Below are positions 1 through 8,629 of a stretch of DNA of 64,000 nt, one piece after another. The notes beneath the pieces are model-generated. The model saw only the letters and a list, made by a program, of their open reading frames with translations. It ran no database searches and was not told where the DNA came from. How positions within the stretch are numbered: the stretch's first letter is position 1; each line of letters opens with the position of its first letter. A program made the position numbers and the translations under genes. The stretch comes from an uncultured Veillonellaceae bacterium (GTDB lineage: Bacteria > Bacillota > Negativicutes > Veillonellales > Dialisteraceae): positions 1 to 64,000 of the forward strand of contig CATVYJ010000004.1 of the NCBI GenBank assembly GCA_958348245.1. Reading direction: 5' to 3'.

Positions 1-818
<818 letters not shown>

Positions 819-950
819 AGATTGTTTGATGGCTCGATGCCATTGTTGATTCTCAAATGATTTGCGGGATAGTAAATATCCTGCACATCGGCATATAGTT
901 CGCTGTACTGTTCAGTTTTCAAAGGTCGAGCCGCTCGGTGCGACTTTGAC

Positions 951-979
951 ATGATAGCAAATCTGGAGTTTGCTGTCAA
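951..979 (-). promoter_or_regulatory. rRNA promoter P1 (proximal)
   Basis: On the minus strand: TTGACA (979-974), 17 bp spacer, TATCAT (956-951). It is the closest to the 16S 5' end, about 130 bp upstream. Perfect -35 and ideal spacing; sigma70-type by inference. Confidence 0.7.
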
Positions 980-1030
980 GGGCTTTTCTGAAACATTTTT
1001 CAAAAAGCCTGCTGCATCAGCAACGTTCAG

Positions 1031-1059
1031 TATACTAACACAGTGCTTTCCCGCTGTCA
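1031..1059 (-). promoter_or_regulatory. rRNA promoter P2
   Basis: On the minus strand: TTGACA (1059-1054), 17 bp spacer, TAGTAT (1036-1031). It lies 80 bp upstream of P1 in the same orientation. Confidence 0.6.
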
Positions 1060-1104
1060 ACAGGAAATTTGCATTTCTCTGTGATAAAGCTTTCAGCGTA
1101 AATA

Positions 1105-1133
1105 ATTGTAACAGCGTTTTTCCTTTGTGTCAA
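1105..1133 (-). promoter_or_regulatory. rRNA promoter P3 (distal)
   Basis: On the minus strand: TTGACA (1133-1128), 17 bp spacer, TACAAT (1110-1105). It has the best -10 of the three, 74 bp upstream of P2. The stretch 1134-1372, between this promoter and the end of thiE, has no convincing gene; its 1260-1320 part is AT-rich. Confidence 0.7.
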
Positions 1134-1372
1134 GAAATGTCCTGAACGCGGCGGCAGCGGCGATGTGTTTGCCTCATTTCTTCCCAGGATACTCCGCGAA
1201 TTTCCAGCACGGCGCAGCGTCTCCGCCCTTTTCCGCGTACCGGTTTTCTCTGACGCGGCGCGCGTTTTTCTCTCTTCCCGGAAAAATATTGTATGAATTT
1301 TATTTTCCGCAAAATCGTCTCTGCTGTCGTTTGGACGCACAAAACCGCAGAGCATGCCGCTCTGTGGTCCCA

Positions 1373-2005
1373 TCACACAATGCTGTAGACGACTTCTTTC
1401 AATTTCCTCGCGGCTTCCTCCGGATCTTCCGCCCCCATGACGGCGGAAACCACGGCCGCGCCGGAGATCCCGCTTCCTTCGAGAAGCGGAATATTTTTCG
1501 CGTTCAATCCTCCGATGGCGACGACAGGAATACGAACGGCGGCACAGATGGCCGCGAGTGTTTCCCTCGCTACGGGCTCAGCATCCGTTTTCGTCGCCGT
1601 AGGAAATACCGCGCCTACGCCGAGATAATCTGCGCCGGCGCTTTCCGCCGCTTCCGCCTCTTCTACGGTCCGTGCGGAAACGCCGAGAATTTTATCCGGT
1701 CCGATGAGGCGCCGCGCGGCTTCCGCGGGCAGATCGGACTGGCCGAGATGTACGCCCGCCGCATCTACGGCGAGCATGATGTCCACACGGTCGTCAATAA
1801 TGAGCGGCACGTGAAAATAATCCGTGACGCTTTTCAGCCGCAGGGCCCGTTCGTACAATTCACCGCTGGAGGCGTCCTTTTCCCGAAGCTGCACGAGGGT
1901 GCATCCGCCGCGGACGGCGCGTCCCACAAGATCATCAAAGTCCCGCGCGCCCGCCAGTGTGCGGTCGGTCACAAGATACAGGGTGTAATCCATCTCAGGC
2001 TTCAT
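1373..2005 (-). CDS. thiE: Thiamine-phosphate synthase
   Basis: A 210-residue TIM-barrel enzyme that joins HMP-pyrophosphate and THZ-phosphate to give thiamine phosphate in the cytosol. The N-terminus YTLYLVTDR, the pyrophosphate-binding LVQLREKDASSGE around residue 37 and the C-terminal VVAIGGLNAKN are typical ThiE signatures, and the length is normal. The ATG has a good Shine-Dalgarno (GGAGCGAAG). The gene overlaps the end of thiM by 11 bp, so the two are translationally coupled and act in the same pathway. The rRNA promoters lie just downstream. Confidence 0.95.
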   Translation of the reverse strand: MKPEMDYTLYLVTDRTLAGARDFDDLVGRAVRGGCTLVQLREKDASSGELYERALRLKSVTDYFHVPLIIDDRVDIMLAVDAAGVHLGQSDLPAEAARRLIGPDKILGVSARTVEEAEAAESAGADYLGVGAVFPTATKTDAEPVARETLAAICAAVRIPVVAIGGLNAKNIPLLEGSGISGAAVVSAVMGAEDPEEAARKLKEVVYSIV

Positions 2006-2807
2006 GATACTTCGCTCCTTTTTCGAGCTGTCTGCCGCTCATCGTACCGGCGGCGTCAAAGAGCGCCGTGTGAAAGCTGCCCGGCCCTTTTCCTTCCGAG
2101 GCCCGCTGCGCCGATTCCCCGCAGAGCCCCATGAACACAAGCCCCGCCGCGGCCCCTTCCAGAAGGTGCGCTGGGTCCGCGCCGCAGAAAGACGCAATAA
2201 CGGACGTACACATGCACCCCGTACCAGTGATGCGCGCCATGGCGGCGCAGCCGTTATCCACCGCCAGCGTCCGCCTGCCGTCGCTCACAATGTCTTCCAC
2301 CCCGGTCACGGCGACAACGCAGCCCCATCGAAGAGCCGCTTCCCGGGCGAGGCGCTTCGCATCCACGGCGGCGTCGGCGGCAGAAGCGTCCACGCCGCGC
2401 GCGCCGGCCGCCTCCCCGTAAAGGCCCGCGATTTCCGAAACGTTGCCCCGCACCACACCGGGCCGGACTTTTTCAAGGAGAGCCCGGGCGGTCTCCGTAC
2501 GGAACGCCGTAGCCCCGCAGCCTACGGGATCGAGCACGACGGGAATGCCCCGTTCCCGCGCCTTTGCGCCCGCAGCGAGCATGGAAGAAACGGTGCGGCT
2601 GTCCAGCGTGCCGATATTGAGCACGAGCGCCTGCGCGATGGCCGTCATGTCCGCTGCTTCCTGCGGATCATCCGCCATAACCGGCGACGCGCCCGCAGCG
2701 AGGGTCATGTTGGCGCAGTCGTTGACCGTGACGTAATTGGTGATGTGATGAACGAGCGGACAGGCGGCGCGCAGCGCGTCCAGCCGCGAGGCTAAATGCA
2801 GATCCAT
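1995..2807 (-). CDS. thiM: Hydroxyethylthiazole kinase
   Basis: A 270-residue ribokinase-like enzyme that phosphorylates the thiazole moiety of thiamine for salvage. Visible signatures are HHITNYVTVNDCAN near residue 20, VLDPVGCGAT near residue 90 and the C-terminal phosphate-binding RITGTGCM near residue 190. An AAGGAGACATC ribosome site precedes the ATG. It follows a Sel1-repeat gene by only 9 bp and overlaps thiE. No TPP riboswitch lies directly upstream, which is unusual for thi genes in this phylum. With thiE, but no thiC, thiD or thiG in view, it suggests salvage rather than full synthesis from this locus. Confidence 0.95.
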   Translation of the reverse strand: MDLHLASRLDALRAACPLVHHITNYVTVNDCANMTLAAGASPVMADDPQEAADMTAIAQALVLNIGTLDSRTVSSMLAAGAKARERGIPVVLDPVGCGATAFRTETARALLEKVRPGVVRGNVSEIAGLYGEAAGARGVDASAADAAVDAKRLAREAALRWGCVVAVTGVEDIVSDGRRTLAVDNGCAAMARITGTGCMCTSVIASFCGADPAHLLEGAAAGLVFMGLCGESAQRASEGKGPGSFHTALFDAAGTMSGRQLEKGAKYHEA

Positions 2808-2816
2808 GATGTCTCC

Positions 2817-3590
2817 TTATTGTTCCGGCGCAGGCGTTTCTCCGCCGGCCCGCCGGTAATACATCCGCGCCATCTTCTGATCTTTTTCCACATACGTGCC
2901 GGAAGCATACCAGTCGCCCAGAATGGAACAGGCCTTCATATCTCCCATATCCGCGGCGCGGCGGAGCAGAGAAAATGCGAGTCCTTCATTGCGGGGCACG
3001 CCCGACCCGTTTCGATACAGATCCGAGGCGTATACCATGCACCGCGCGTCCCCGCCCCGGGCTCCTTTCAGAAACCACTGCATCGCTTCCGCATGGTGCG
3101 CGGGCACGTTGTCCAGCAGCAGGAGGCCGATATGCCGGTTCGCCTCATTGAGACCACTCTCGGAAGCGATGGCCAGCCATTCGATCGCAGCCTGCTTTGC
3201 CTCCTCGCTGAAATGCGCCTCCTTCTCGACGAGCAGTCCCGCCTCCATCGCGCCGCGCATATCGCCCAGCTGATACGCTTCGTTGAAATAATGAAACGCC
3301 TGCGCCAGATCGCGCCGCCGTCCGAGTCCGTCGCGGCACAGGATTCCCAGGTAAAGGCAGCTTTCGCCGCTGCCCCGGTCAGCCAGCACCTGAAAAGCAT
3401 CTTCCGCGCGGGCGTATTCCCTGTGGCGGAAAAACAGATGCGCCACCTGCAGCAGCAGGCGCGCCGCCGCGGTGCTGCCCCCGATGACCGCTTCGCTCAG
3501 GAAATCCTGCGCCGCTTCGTAATTGCGGATGGCGAAATAATTTTTCCCCAGCCGATACAGCCGGGCTGCCGGCTCTTCCACGGCGTTCAC
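2817..3590 (-). CDS. Sel1/TPR-repeat protein
   Basis: About 257 residues made almost wholly of Sel1-like helical hairpins. Examples are SCLYLGILCRDGLG, ARCMVYASDLYRNGSG and KACSILGDWYASGTYV, spaced about 36 residues apart. Such repeats scaffold protein-protein contacts; the partner is not evident. There is no signal peptide, so it is probably cytoplasmic. The first start is GTG, with an alternative GTG three codons later. It sits 9 bp upstream of thiM and likely shares its transcript. An AT-rich -10-like TAAAAT lies at 3621-3616. Confidence 0.8.
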   Translation of the reverse strand: MNAVEEPAARLYRLGKNYFAIRNYEAAQDFLSEAVIGGSTAAARLLLQVAHLFFRHREYARAEDAFQVLADRGSGESCLYLGILCRDGLGRRRDLAQAFHYFNEAYQLGDMRGAMEAGLLVEKEAHFSEEAKQAAIEWLAIASESGLNEANRHIGLLLLDNVPAHHAEAMQWFLKGARGGDARCMVYASDLYRNGSGVPRNEGLAFSLLRRAADMGDMKACSILGDWYASGTYVEKDQKMARMYYRRAGGETPAPEQ

Positions 3591-3634
3591 CTGCCTTTCC
3601 CGATGATGCTCTCTTATTTTACCATGGGCCGAAA

Positions 3635-3663
3635 CAAAGAGAAAAGGCTTCCCGAAGGAAGCC
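3635..3663 (-). terminator. Terminator after the thioredoxin gene
   Basis: Minus-strand hairpin with 7-bp GGCTTCC/GGAAGCC arms (3646-3652 and 3657-3663) and a four-base loop, followed by a T-rich run. It lies just after the thioredoxin stop. Confidence 0.8.
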
Positions 3664-3671
3664 CTGCCGCA

Positions 3672-3986
3672 TCATTTATTTCTGTCGAGAAACGCTCTCA
3701 CATCGCCGTAGCTGATAAATCCCACGAAGTGATCCGCCGGCTGCCCGTTCTTGAAAAAGATCACGGTCGGCACGGTGTCGATCTGGAAGCGTTCCGCCAG
3801 CTCCTGATCGTTGTCGATATTGACTCCGTAGAAAGGCAGCGTCTCTTCTTCCGCGGCGGCTTTGGCCAGCACCGGTTCGAGACGGCGGCAGTATCCGCAC
3901 CACGGCGCGCCGAATGCAACGACTGCGCTCCCTTTGGCGATGGCGTTTTCAAATGCGCCGGTGCCTTCGATTCTCTGAATTTCCAT
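3672..3986 (-). CDS. Thioredoxin-like protein
   Basis: A 104-residue single-domain thioredoxin fold. The redox motif is WCGYC rather than the classic WCGPC, followed by RLEPVLAKAA. The cis-proline is in DTVPTVIFF near residue 70, and the C-terminus has the usual FKNGQPADHFVGF strand. It is cytosolic, with no signal peptide, and probably reduces disulfides. The start is placed at MEIQR because AGGAGGG lies 5-11 bp upstream; an upstream in-frame Met would add eight residues. The WCGYC variant is also seen in glutaredoxin-like and YbbN-type thioredoxins, so the substrate is uncertain. Confidence 0.9.
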   Translation of the reverse strand: MEIQRIEGTGAFENAIAKGSAVVAFGAPWCGYCRRLEPVLAKAAAEEETLPFYGVNIDNDQELAERFQIDTVPTVIFFKNGQPADHFVGFISYGDVRAFLDRNK

Positions 3987-4106
3987 GGGAATCCCTCCTT
4001 GTAAAATCATCCGGCCGAGCCGGTTTTCTGTCTCTTTCTGTATGCAGTATACCTTCTATATCTAAATTTGTCAATGTATGGATAAAATTTTCTCTTTCTC
4101 AGCGCA

Positions 4107-4139
4107 AACAAAAACCGGGGCCTTTGATAAAGACCCCGG
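4107..4139 (-). terminator. Terminator after tmRNA
   Basis: Minus-strand GC-rich hairpin (CCGGGGTCTTT / AAAGGCCCCGG, 4115-4139) followed by a TTTTTG run, directly beyond the tmRNA 3' end. Confidence 0.85.
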
Positions 4140-4149
4140 CAAGGCTTTC

Positions 4150-4492
4150 TGGTGGAGACGAGGGGAGTCGAACCCCTGTCCAAAAAGCCTGTCCCACAAG
4201 CATCTCCGAGCGCAGTGCCTGATTTTCGTGTCAGCGGAGTACCGTTCAGGAACAAACTACCTCCGCCCATTCCGGTGCGGTTCCCGCAGAGTTACCGGAC
4301 GTCGCTCATTGGTATCCTGCTGGTTGATGTCTGTCCGGGGCCGCAGGAAAACTCCGGAGAGACATTAGCAGATCAAGCTGCTAAAGCAAAATCACGTTTT
4401 GCGTTTATTGTTTCCCACCGTTTTACGGGGTGGATGGAATCCCGGCTCGCTTCTTGTGACACAGCAGCTCCTGTCGAAACCGGTGCGTCCCC
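4150..4492 (-). ncRNA. ssrA: Transfer-messenger RNA (tmRNA)
   Basis: A 343-nt RNA that rescues stalled ribosomes. The 5' end GGGGACG pairs with 3' CGTCTCC to form the acceptor stem. The T-arm reads GGGGTTCGACTCCCC and the CCA is encoded (4150-4152). Near the 5' end is CCGGTTTCGACAGG. The tag reading frame at 4402-4373 gives AKRDFALAA and then TGA if GCA is the resume codon. The ALAA ending is the usual degradation signal, and the tag is on the short side. An intrinsic terminator follows. Confidence 0.95.
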
Positions 4493-4534
4493 GTTGCAGA
4501 TGTATTGTACAAAATCCGAAAAGGATTGTCAAAA

Positions 4535-5491
4535 TCACGCGCGGCCGAAAAGGCCGGCATAGGCCGGAGCCCCGCCCAGCCCTTCCGCACTCTTCACCGC
4601 GTCATATACGGCGAGGCGCACCGCTTCCTCTGCGAGGTATCCCACCGTGTCCACAGGAGCGTCCACTTCGCCGGAGGCCATGACGAAGAGCGTGTCCCCG
4701 TCCATGGTGGTATGCACAGGACGAATCGACCGGGCGAGGCCGTCGTGCGCCATGCCCGCCGCGGCGCTGCACTGCGCCTTGGTGAGGCGCGCGTTGGTGA
4801 TGACGCAACCGATAGTGGTGTTCTGCCCGCGCAGATCCCGCTCCACTCCCTGCAGCATGAGTTCATGGGAGGAAACGACAGATGTCCGGTCTTCGGACAG
4901 AATGCCCGCAAGAACCGTATCGCCGTCGTACACTTCGCCGCAGGCGTTCACCGCGACGTACGCGCCCACCACGAGGCCCGACGGCAGGGCCAGCTCTCCA
5001 TAGCCTGCGCCGCTCTTCATGCACCGGTCCGCGCCGAGAAGTTTTCCCACCGTGGCCCCGGTCCCCGCGCCGAAGCAGCCCACAGGAAACGTTGTATCCG
5101 CCCGCTCTGCGGCAAGCGCGCCCATGGCCGCATCCGGAAACGCGCCGCTGTCTCCGATCAGGAGATCAAAAAGGACCGCGCCGCACACGAGAGGCACGCG
5201 TACGGGCCCTACGGGAAACCCCACGTCCTGTTTCCGCAGCGTCCGCATGACGCCGCACGCCGCTTCCAGCCCGAACGCCGAACCTCCCGAAAGGGTCACC
5301 GCGTGAATTTTCTCTGCGGTCTTCTCCGGACGAAGCAGATCGGTCTCCCTCGTGCCGGGCGCGCAGCCCCGCACGTCCACGCCGGCCGCGGCCCCCTCTT
5401 CCGGCGCCAGAATAACCGTCACGCCGGTGAGGCCGTCCCGGTCCTCGGCGGTGCCGATGCGGAACCCCGGCACATGTATCCTTCTTTCCAT
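4535..5491 (-). CDS. P1/S58 family aminopeptidase (DmpA-like)
   Basis: A 318-residue Ntn-hydrolase-fold protein. It has the family motif LSGGSAFGLEAA around residue 70 and the predicted autocleavage site GQNTTIGCVITNA around residue 230, where a Thr becomes the new N-terminal nucleophile. Relatives include DmpA/BapA aminopeptidases acting on D-Ala or beta-Ala peptides, and plain endopeptidase homologues; the true substrate is unknown. The start is the ATG that overlaps the rluD stop (TGATG), with GGAAGGAGG in front; an upstream Met would add 12 residues. It is the last gene of the lspA-rluD unit. Confidence 0.85.
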   Translation of the reverse strand: MERRIHVPGFRIGTAEDRDGLTGVTVILAPEEGAAAGVDVRGCAPGTRETDLLRPEKTAEKIHAVTLSGGSAFGLEAACGVMRTLRKQDVGFPVGPVRVPLVCGAVLFDLLIGDSGAFPDAAMGALAAERADTTFPVGCFGAGTGATVGKLLGADRCMKSGAGYGELALPSGLVVGAYVAVNACGEVYDGDTVLAGILSEDRTSVVSSHELMLQGVERDLRGQNTTIGCVITNARLTKAQCSAAAGMAHDGLARSIRPVHTTMDGDTLFVMASGEVDAPVDTVGYLAEEAVRLAVYDAVKSAEGLGGAPAYAGLFGRA

Positions 5492-6417
5492 CACAGTGTT
5501 TCCTCCTTCCGGGCCAGCGCCACGCACGCCGCCAAATCTTCCGGCACGGGCGCTTCAAAATGCATGGCTTCCCCCGTCACGGGGTGCGTCAGATCAAGGG
5601 TATGCGAATGAAGCGCCTGCCCTTCGATGGGAAAATGATCTTTCTTATAGCCATACAGCGGATCGTTCACCACGGGATGCCCGATATGCGCCATATGCAC
5701 GCGGATCTGATGGGTGCGCCCCGTCTCGAGGCGGCATTCCACCAGAGAATAATGCGGCAGGTATTCCAGCACGCGGAAATGGGTCACCGCGGGCTTGCCC
5801 GTCTTCGGCGCCACGTCCCACTTCATGCGGTCTTTCAGGCTCCGCCCGAGCGGCAGACGGATGATGCCGTGATCGCCGGCCATCTTGCCGTGCACCAGCG
5901 CCACATAGGTGCGCCGCGCCCGGTGCGAGCCGATTTCTTCCTGCAGCGCCCGGCACGCTTCGGCGGTTTTCGCCGCGACCATCACGCCGGACGTATCCTT
6001 ATCGAGCCGGTGCACGATGCCGGGACGGGCCGGATCGCCCACCTCAAACAGGGAGGGCCCCACATGATAGAGCAGCGCGTTCACCAGCGTGCCGTCAGGA
6101 TTTCCCGGTCCGGGATGCACCACCATGCCCCGCGCTTTATTGAGGACGATCATATCCTCATCTTCATAGAGAATATCCAGCGGAATCTCCTGCGGCACAA
6201 GGGGAATCTCCTGCGGTTCCTCGTAGGAAAAAGTCACGGCGTCCCCTTCGGCGACGCGGTAATTCGGCTTCACCGCTCTGCCCGACGCAAGCGACGCCGC
6301 CCCCTGCTTCAGCCACTTCTGGATTTCCGATCGGTTAAGCGCCGTCACCTCCGTGAGAAACTTGTCGATGCGCTCTCCGGCCTGCGCGCCGCTTACCGTA
6401 TATGTCCGGGTAATCAT
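5491..6417 (-). CDS. rluD: RluD-family 23S rRNA pseudouridine synthase
   Basis: About 308 residues. An N-terminal S4 RNA-binding domain (RIDKFLTEV...LNRSEIQKWLKQG) is followed by the RsuA/RluA catalytic domain with IVHRLDKDTSGVM, whose Asp is the nucleophile. LETGRTHQIRVHMAHIGHPV and NDPLYG complete the signature. RluD modifies helix 69 of 23S rRNA, but RluA-family paralogues are hard to separate, so the exact sites are inferred. The start is the ATG in a four-base ATGA overlap with the lspA stop, a classic coupled pair in this phylum. Confidence 0.92.
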   Translation of the reverse strand: MITRTYTVSGAQAGERIDKFLTEVTALNRSEIQKWLKQGAASLASGRAVKPNYRVAEGDAVTFSYEEPQEIPLVPQEIPLDILYEDEDMIVLNKARGMVVHPGPGNPDGTLVNALLYHVGPSLFEVGDPARPGIVHRLDKDTSGVMVAAKTAEACRALQEEIGSHRARRTYVALVHGKMAGDHGIIRLPLGRSLKDRMKWDVAPKTGKPAVTHFRVLEYLPHYSLVECRLETGRTHQIRVHMAHIGHPVVNDPLYGYKKDHFPIEGQALHSHTLDLTHPVTGEAMHFEAPVPEDLAACVALARKEETL

Positions 6418-6851
6418 GTTTCGCTGTGCCTCCAGAAATAAAAAAGAATGAGCGCCATGCCGACGCAGATGGCAATATCCGCCACATTGAAAATCGGCCA
6501 CACCCGGAAATCAAAAAAATCCACCACGCCCGCCAGGCGCACCCGGTCGACGGCGTTGCCCAGCGCGCCCCCGAGAAGCAGTCCAATGGCGAGCGGAAAG
6601 TACGCCGGCTTCTTCGGGATGCGCTTTCTCATCCATCCGTAGGCGATGAAAAGCGCCACTACGATCGCCAGGAAAAAGGCGTGCTGATAGGCCAGAATGC
6701 CGAAAGCCGCGCCGGGATTGATGATGTATGTCAGATGAAATACGTGCGGGATGAGCGGAATGCTTTCGCCCAGCTCCATGTGCCCCTGCACGAACCACTT
6801 CACCGCCTGGTCCAGCACAGCCACAGCCGCTGCGGTCAATATTGTATTCAT
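6414..6851 (-). CDS. lspA: Lipoprotein signal peptidase (signal peptidase II)
   Basis: A 145-residue inner-membrane aspartyl protease that cleaves prolipoproteins after diacylglyceryl transfer. Four hydrophobic segments are visible. The conserved signatures are INPGAAFGIL near residue 50, GALGNAVDRV near residue 100 (first catalytic Asp) and GVVDFFDF near residue 113 (second Asp region). The start MNTILT has AGGAGGAA at 6863-6856. It serves lipoproteins such as the RND adaptor and the phosphatase in this window. It is first in the lspA-rluD-peptidase unit. Confidence 0.95.
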   Translation of the reverse strand: MNTILTAAAVAVLDQAVKWFVQGHMELGESIPLIPHVFHLTYIINPGAAFGILAYQHAFFLAIVVALFIAYGWMRKRIPKKPAYFPLAIGLLLGGALGNAVDRVRLAGVVDFFDFRVWPIFNVADIAICVGMALILFYFWRHSET

Positions 6852-6870
6852 GAAATTCCTCCTGCGCTTC

Positions 6871-6879
6871 ATTATACCA
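6871..6879 (-). promoter_or_regulatory. Extended -10 promoter of lspA
   Basis: TGG-TATAAT on the minus strand, between the upstream terminator and the lspA ribosome site. No good -35 is seen. The implied 5' leader would be very short. Confidence 0.5.
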
Positions 6880-6897
6880 TGCCCCGCGTCATTCCAC

Positions 6898-6922
6898 AGA
6901 AAAAGCGTCCCCGAAGGGACGC
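6898..6922 (-). terminator. Terminator after the 3D-domain gene
   Basis: Minus-strand hairpin GCGTCCC-TTCG-GGGACGC (6905-6922) followed by five T. Confidence 0.85.
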
Positions 6923-6934
6923 CGCGCCTGCCGC

Positions 6935-7900
6935 TTAATGCGCCACGAAAACTTCCACCGGACGCACGCCGAAATCGTAACATTCAGAAAACGTTTCCAT
7001 ACAGAGGTCGATGCGGTTGCCCAGAATGGCCCCGCCCGTATCCGCCGCCACCGCATCGCCATAGCCGGGGATATACACATACGCGCCGAGAGGGATCACG
7101 CTGGGGTCCACCGCCACCGTGCCGCGGCCCGCCACCGTGCCCGTCGCCGTGATGCCCCGGCCGTCGCCGTCAGTCGGATGGTATGCCGTGGCTTTCATGC
7201 GGAGCACCCGGCCCACCGTATCCTCAGCCTCGCCCACGCGAACCGCCCCGTCGGCGCCGCCGTCCAGCACTTCCGTCTTCACTACGTCCGTACGGAGCAC
7301 TTTCCCCTCATCGGAAATATATTCCTCCACGGTCACCGTCCGGGAAGCGGGACGGCCCGGATCGACCACCTGCTCCTCGCCCGGAGCCAGCGCGTCGTCA
7401 TACCATCTGGCAAAATGAACGGGCAGCGTCTCCGTGCGCACCGTGACCTGCTTCGTATACGGCACCACGTGGATGACCATATTTTTCCGGATCTTTCCGA
7501 GGCTGTCTTCCACGGGCATCATGGTCTGCCAGTCGTAGCCGGCGTCATGCACCGCGCCCTGCACTGTCTGCTGCGCCGTATAGATTTTGCGTTTTCTGCC
7601 CCCTTCGCTGATGATAACGGGGACCGCGCGCTCCACCACTACAATGGCACCTTCCGAAGGCTGGTCCGTGCTCGCCCAGTATGTATCGTGCTTACCGAGA
7701 GACACGCCCGCCTCACGGAGCACATCCGTATACGTTTCCGACCGGGTACGCACCGTCTTCTTATGTTTTCCGTCAAACACCGTCACCGCGCGGCCGCCCA
7801 TATTGGACGCCGCGAGCGAATATACCGAAACCGCCGCAAGGAACAGCGCCAGTACGGCACACAGCCAGCGTTTGACCGTTTTTCTGGAATGATGATCCAC
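6935..7900 (-). CDS. G5/3D-domain cell-wall protein
   Basis: About 321 residues. One N-terminal membrane segment (WLCAVLALFLAAVSVYSLAA) is followed by two DUF348-type ubiquitin-like repeats (AVTVFDGKHKKTVRTRS; VPVIISEGGRKRKIYTA), a G5 domain (residues ~150-225) and a C-terminal 3D domain. The 3D domain has the expected Asp residues in PSVIPLGAYVYIPGYG, AADTGG and NRIDLCM. Relatives (YabE, resuscitation-promoting and MltA-like proteins) act on peptidoglycan, so it is an envelope-facing wall hydrolase or lytic transglycosylase by inference. The start is GTG at 7900, with GGAGGGATTTTT in front; an upstream ATG would add 17 residues. Its promoter is at 7924-7951. Confidence 0.88.
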   Translation of the reverse strand: MDHHSRKTVKRWLCAVLALFLAAVSVYSLAASNMGGRAVTVFDGKHKKTVRTRSETYTDVLREAGVSLGKHDTYWASTDQPSEGAIVVVERAVPVIISEGGRKRKIYTAQQTVQGAVHDAGYDWQTMMPVEDSLGKIRKNMVIHVVPYTKQVTVRTETLPVHFARWYDDALAPGEEQVVDPGRPASRTVTVEEYISDEGKVLRTDVVKTEVLDGGADGAVRVGEAEDTVGRVLRMKATAYHPTDGDGRGITATGTVAGRGTVAVDPSVIPLGAYVYIPGYGDAVAADTGGAILGNRIDLCMETFSECYDFGVRPVEVFVAH

Positions 7901-7923
7901 AAAAATCCCTCCTACACGAAGAG

Positions 7924-7951
7924 ATTCTATCACAGGCGGACTTTTTGTCAA
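7924..7951 (-). promoter_or_regulatory. Promoter of the 3D-domain gene
   Basis: On the minus strand: TTGACA (7951-7946), 16 bp spacer, TAGAAT (7929-7924). The predicted 5' leader is under 20 nt, which leaves no room for a riboswitch. Confidence 0.65.
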
Positions 7952-8588
7952 TTTTTACGTGGTTGACAAAACTCAAATTTTCCGATGATATCTGATATTT
8001 TTACTCTCAAATCATGGAAAACAGCAGAAAATTTGAGAGAATTTACTCCATGAAAACAGATGGATCTTTCCATATTCTTTCCGATAAAATCAGCATTTTA
8101 TGAAAAATCATTTTGTAAACTCTGTGCTTTTACAAGAGATTTTCCGTTTTTCTCTCCATTTTAAAATCACGGATATCCCCCACTCTGCGCCTTTTTCGGA
8201 AAAAAGCACATCTGAAATGTCTTCCAGGAAAAGACAAATCCCTCTTTTTGCTCTTCCCGGAAGATTGCCCTTTTTTGTCCCATGTTTTTCCCGGTATTTC
8301 GATAAAATTAAATACATACGTCAATTTTCCGGAATGGCAATCCGTCTCCACTTTTCCTGTCAAACGCGCCTTTCTCTATCATTTTTTCCGACGGTTTTCA
8401 TTATTTTTGAAATCGATTCGCCACTTTTCCTTATTTCCCGTTCCTTCTCCCGACGGCTCTCCTTTCTTTCATCCGCCTGTGCCGCCCTTTCTGTCCGCAA
8501 AAAGGCAGCGCCTATCTGCTGCCCGCTCTGCCGTCCGCCTGCAAAATCCGCTCCGCTGTCCGGCAGACGGCTCGCCCGGAAATGAGCG
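7952..8588 (-). other. Long AT-rich intergenic stretch
   Basis: About 640 bp with no credible gene. The plus strand is pyrimidine-rich with many TTTTCC-like runs. The only clear element is an inverted repeat with 9-bp arms, CTCTCAAAT (8004-8012) and ATTTGAGAG (8031-8039). Short ORFs on both strands lack start signals and sensible composition. Confidence 0.6.
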
Positions 8589-8621
8589 CAAAAAAAGAGC
8601 GCGGGCAAAGCCCATGCTCTT
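8589..8621 (-). terminator. Terminator after ppk
   Basis: Minus-strand hairpin of about 10 bp (AGAGC..GGGC / GCCC..GCTCT, 8596-8620) followed by seven T. Confidence 0.85.
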
Positions 8622-8629
8622 TTTTCTCT

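Noticed and set aside
7901..8040. c-di-AMP (ydaO-type) riboswitch upstream of the wall-protein gene
   Set aside because: The good promoter at 7924-7951 leaves a leader of under 20 nt, and no ydaO core is recognisable.
8100..8585. 161-aa plus-strand ORF in the AT-rich gap
   Set aside because: Low-complexity Ser/Phe-rich reading of a pyrimidine-rich spacer, with no ribosome site or domain.
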